Part shown: piece after piece, positions 63,663 through 64,000 of the stretch
Layout: every line of letters begins with the position of its first letter
Numbering within the stretch: the stretch's first letter is position 1
Virus record (IMG/VR): IMGVR_UViG_3300046820_000088
Location: 38,424 to 102,423 of that record
Length of the DNA stretch: 64,000 nt
Source: a virus
Reading direction: 5' to 3' (one strand)
Translations under genes and position numbers: made by a program
Notes under the pieces: generated by a model
The model's database searches: none
Told to the model about the DNA's origin: nothing
The model's input: the letters and a program-made list of their open reading frames with translations, nothing else

Positions 63663-63880
63663 TTGTAGTCCAACTCCACTTCTCGTTCAACATAGGTTGT
63701 TGTAGCCATCTTCAACACGATAGCGGCACTATGACGCCACATGTCCTCACGCATACCAAGATAACTTAGTCCAAGTGCCTCGAAAGCATTGTCTAGTCCA
63801 TCGTAGTCCAGTGTGGGTGCGGCTTCGTGAAACTCACGAGCACGGTGCTTAAACTCTTCCCAGGAACATTCAAGCGTCAT
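63659..63880 (-). CDS. Unknown 73-aa protein
   Basis: Mixed helical protein with CSWEEFKHRAREFHEA and a Trp/His pair (MWRHSAAIVL). The start overlaps the stop of the next gene upstream (ATGA). No function known. Confidence 0.55.
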   Translation of the reverse strand: MTLECSWEEFKHRAREFHEAAPTLDYDGLDNAFEALGLSYLGMREDMWRHSAAIVLKMATTTYVEREVELDYK

Positions 63881-64000
63881 TCTTTAACTCCGAAATGTTG
63901 TTTAATCTTATCTACAATGTGTTCACTTTGTTGTATTCTTGCCCGGTTCCAGACCTCATCCTGAAGGTTATACACTTCCATTTCCTCCACCTGTTTCTTC
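63877..64000 (-). CDS. Small or partial protein at the right edge
   Basis: The frame is open from the right edge to TGA 63877-63879. ATG 63981 (GGAGGAA just before it) would give a 34-aa protein; the GTG six bases later has better spacing to the GGAGG; the frame also continues to the edge. The visible part ends IVDKIKQHFGVKE. The stop overlaps the next ATG by 4 nt. Confidence 0.5.
   Translation of the reverse strand, partial: KKQVEEMEVYNLQDEVWNRARIQQSEHIVDKIKQHFGVKE

Noticed and set aside
1-64000. tRNA genes, CRISPR arrays, insertion sequences, integrase or attachment sites
   Set aside because: No cloverleaf-type segment, regular spaced repeats, transposase, integrase or matching flanks were seen by eye; a tRNA scan would settle the first.

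Overview
The window looks like about a third of the genome of a large T4-like myovirus of an aquatic, probably marine or freshwater, bacterium. The replication core is T4-type: family B DNA polymerase (gp43), sliding clamp (gp45), clamp-loader large subunit (gp44), RNase H/5' exonuclease, and a DsbA-like DNA-binding protein. There is also a GroES/gp31-like co-chaperonin, and T4-type late promoter octamers stand before many genes. Auxiliary genes typical of aquatic T4-like phages are present: PhoH, MazG-type enzymes, peptide deformylase, DnaJ, a ClpA-type unfoldase, UV endonuclease and an acyl carrier protein. GC is low to moderate. I see no tRNA, rRNA, CRISPR array, insertion sequence or attachment site. 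The host is not determined; the signal peptide, lipoprotein and two-part spanin point to a Gram-negative.

Layout. (1) 1-5.5 kb, plus strand: end of a virion protein, then a tight operon of glycosyltransferase-like genes, the last with three degenerate internal repeats. (2) 5.5-10.9 kb, minus: four radical SAM enzymes, three with their auxiliary cysteine motif in front of the radical SAM core. (3) 10.9-13.8 kb: small genes of unknown function. (4) 13.8-23.5 kb: RNase H, then a dispersed 7-deazaguanine pathway (QueE, FolE, QueD-like, DpdA-like transglycosylase) mixed with a cupin, a MazG-type enzyme, a GT-B glycosyltransferase and small unknowns. (5) 23.8-27.9 kb: clamp, polymerase, DsbA. (6) 28-33.5 kb: a run of proteins, most sharing a short N-terminal MR..E-type tag like T4 capsid-targeting sequences; one is a GH19 lysozyme and one a nucleotidyltransferase. 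(7) 34-38.2 kb: ClpA-like, peptide deformylase, DnaJ. (8) 38.2-41 kb: secreted small protein and lysis genes (holin-like, DUF4337, o- and i-spanin, GH19 endolysin). (9) 41-48 kb: PhoH (plus), dCMP deaminase, gp44, cytidylyltransferase, MazG-type enzyme, truncated UDP-glucose dehydrogenase-like protein, GroES-like protein, and a Pol III alpha fragment. (10) 48-61.4 kb: four fibre/adhesin-type structural genes, one of 2462 codons. (11) 61.4-64 kb: zinc-ribbon protein, ACP, basic histone-like protein, UvsE and small genes.

Regulation is unusually readable. Octamers of the form NNTAAATA lie upstream of many genes. At three places (282-325, 13031-13069, 33450-33484) an octamer overlaps the 5' arm of a hairpin that hides the start site, as in T4 genes e and soc. 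At three others the octamer is placed so that the transcript would begin at or 3 nt before the start codon. Two minus-strand operons (dsbA-pol and dnaJ-def-clpA) have near-consensus sigma-70 promoters embedded in the terminator of the gene before.

The most interesting candidates for further work are the hairpin/late-promoter switches, the set of tagged proteins likely packaged in the capsid, the radical SAM quartet facing the glycosyltransferase quartet, the deazaguanine pathway with an odd QueE and QueD and no QueC in view, and the Pol III alpha fragment that stops just before the catalytic aspartates.
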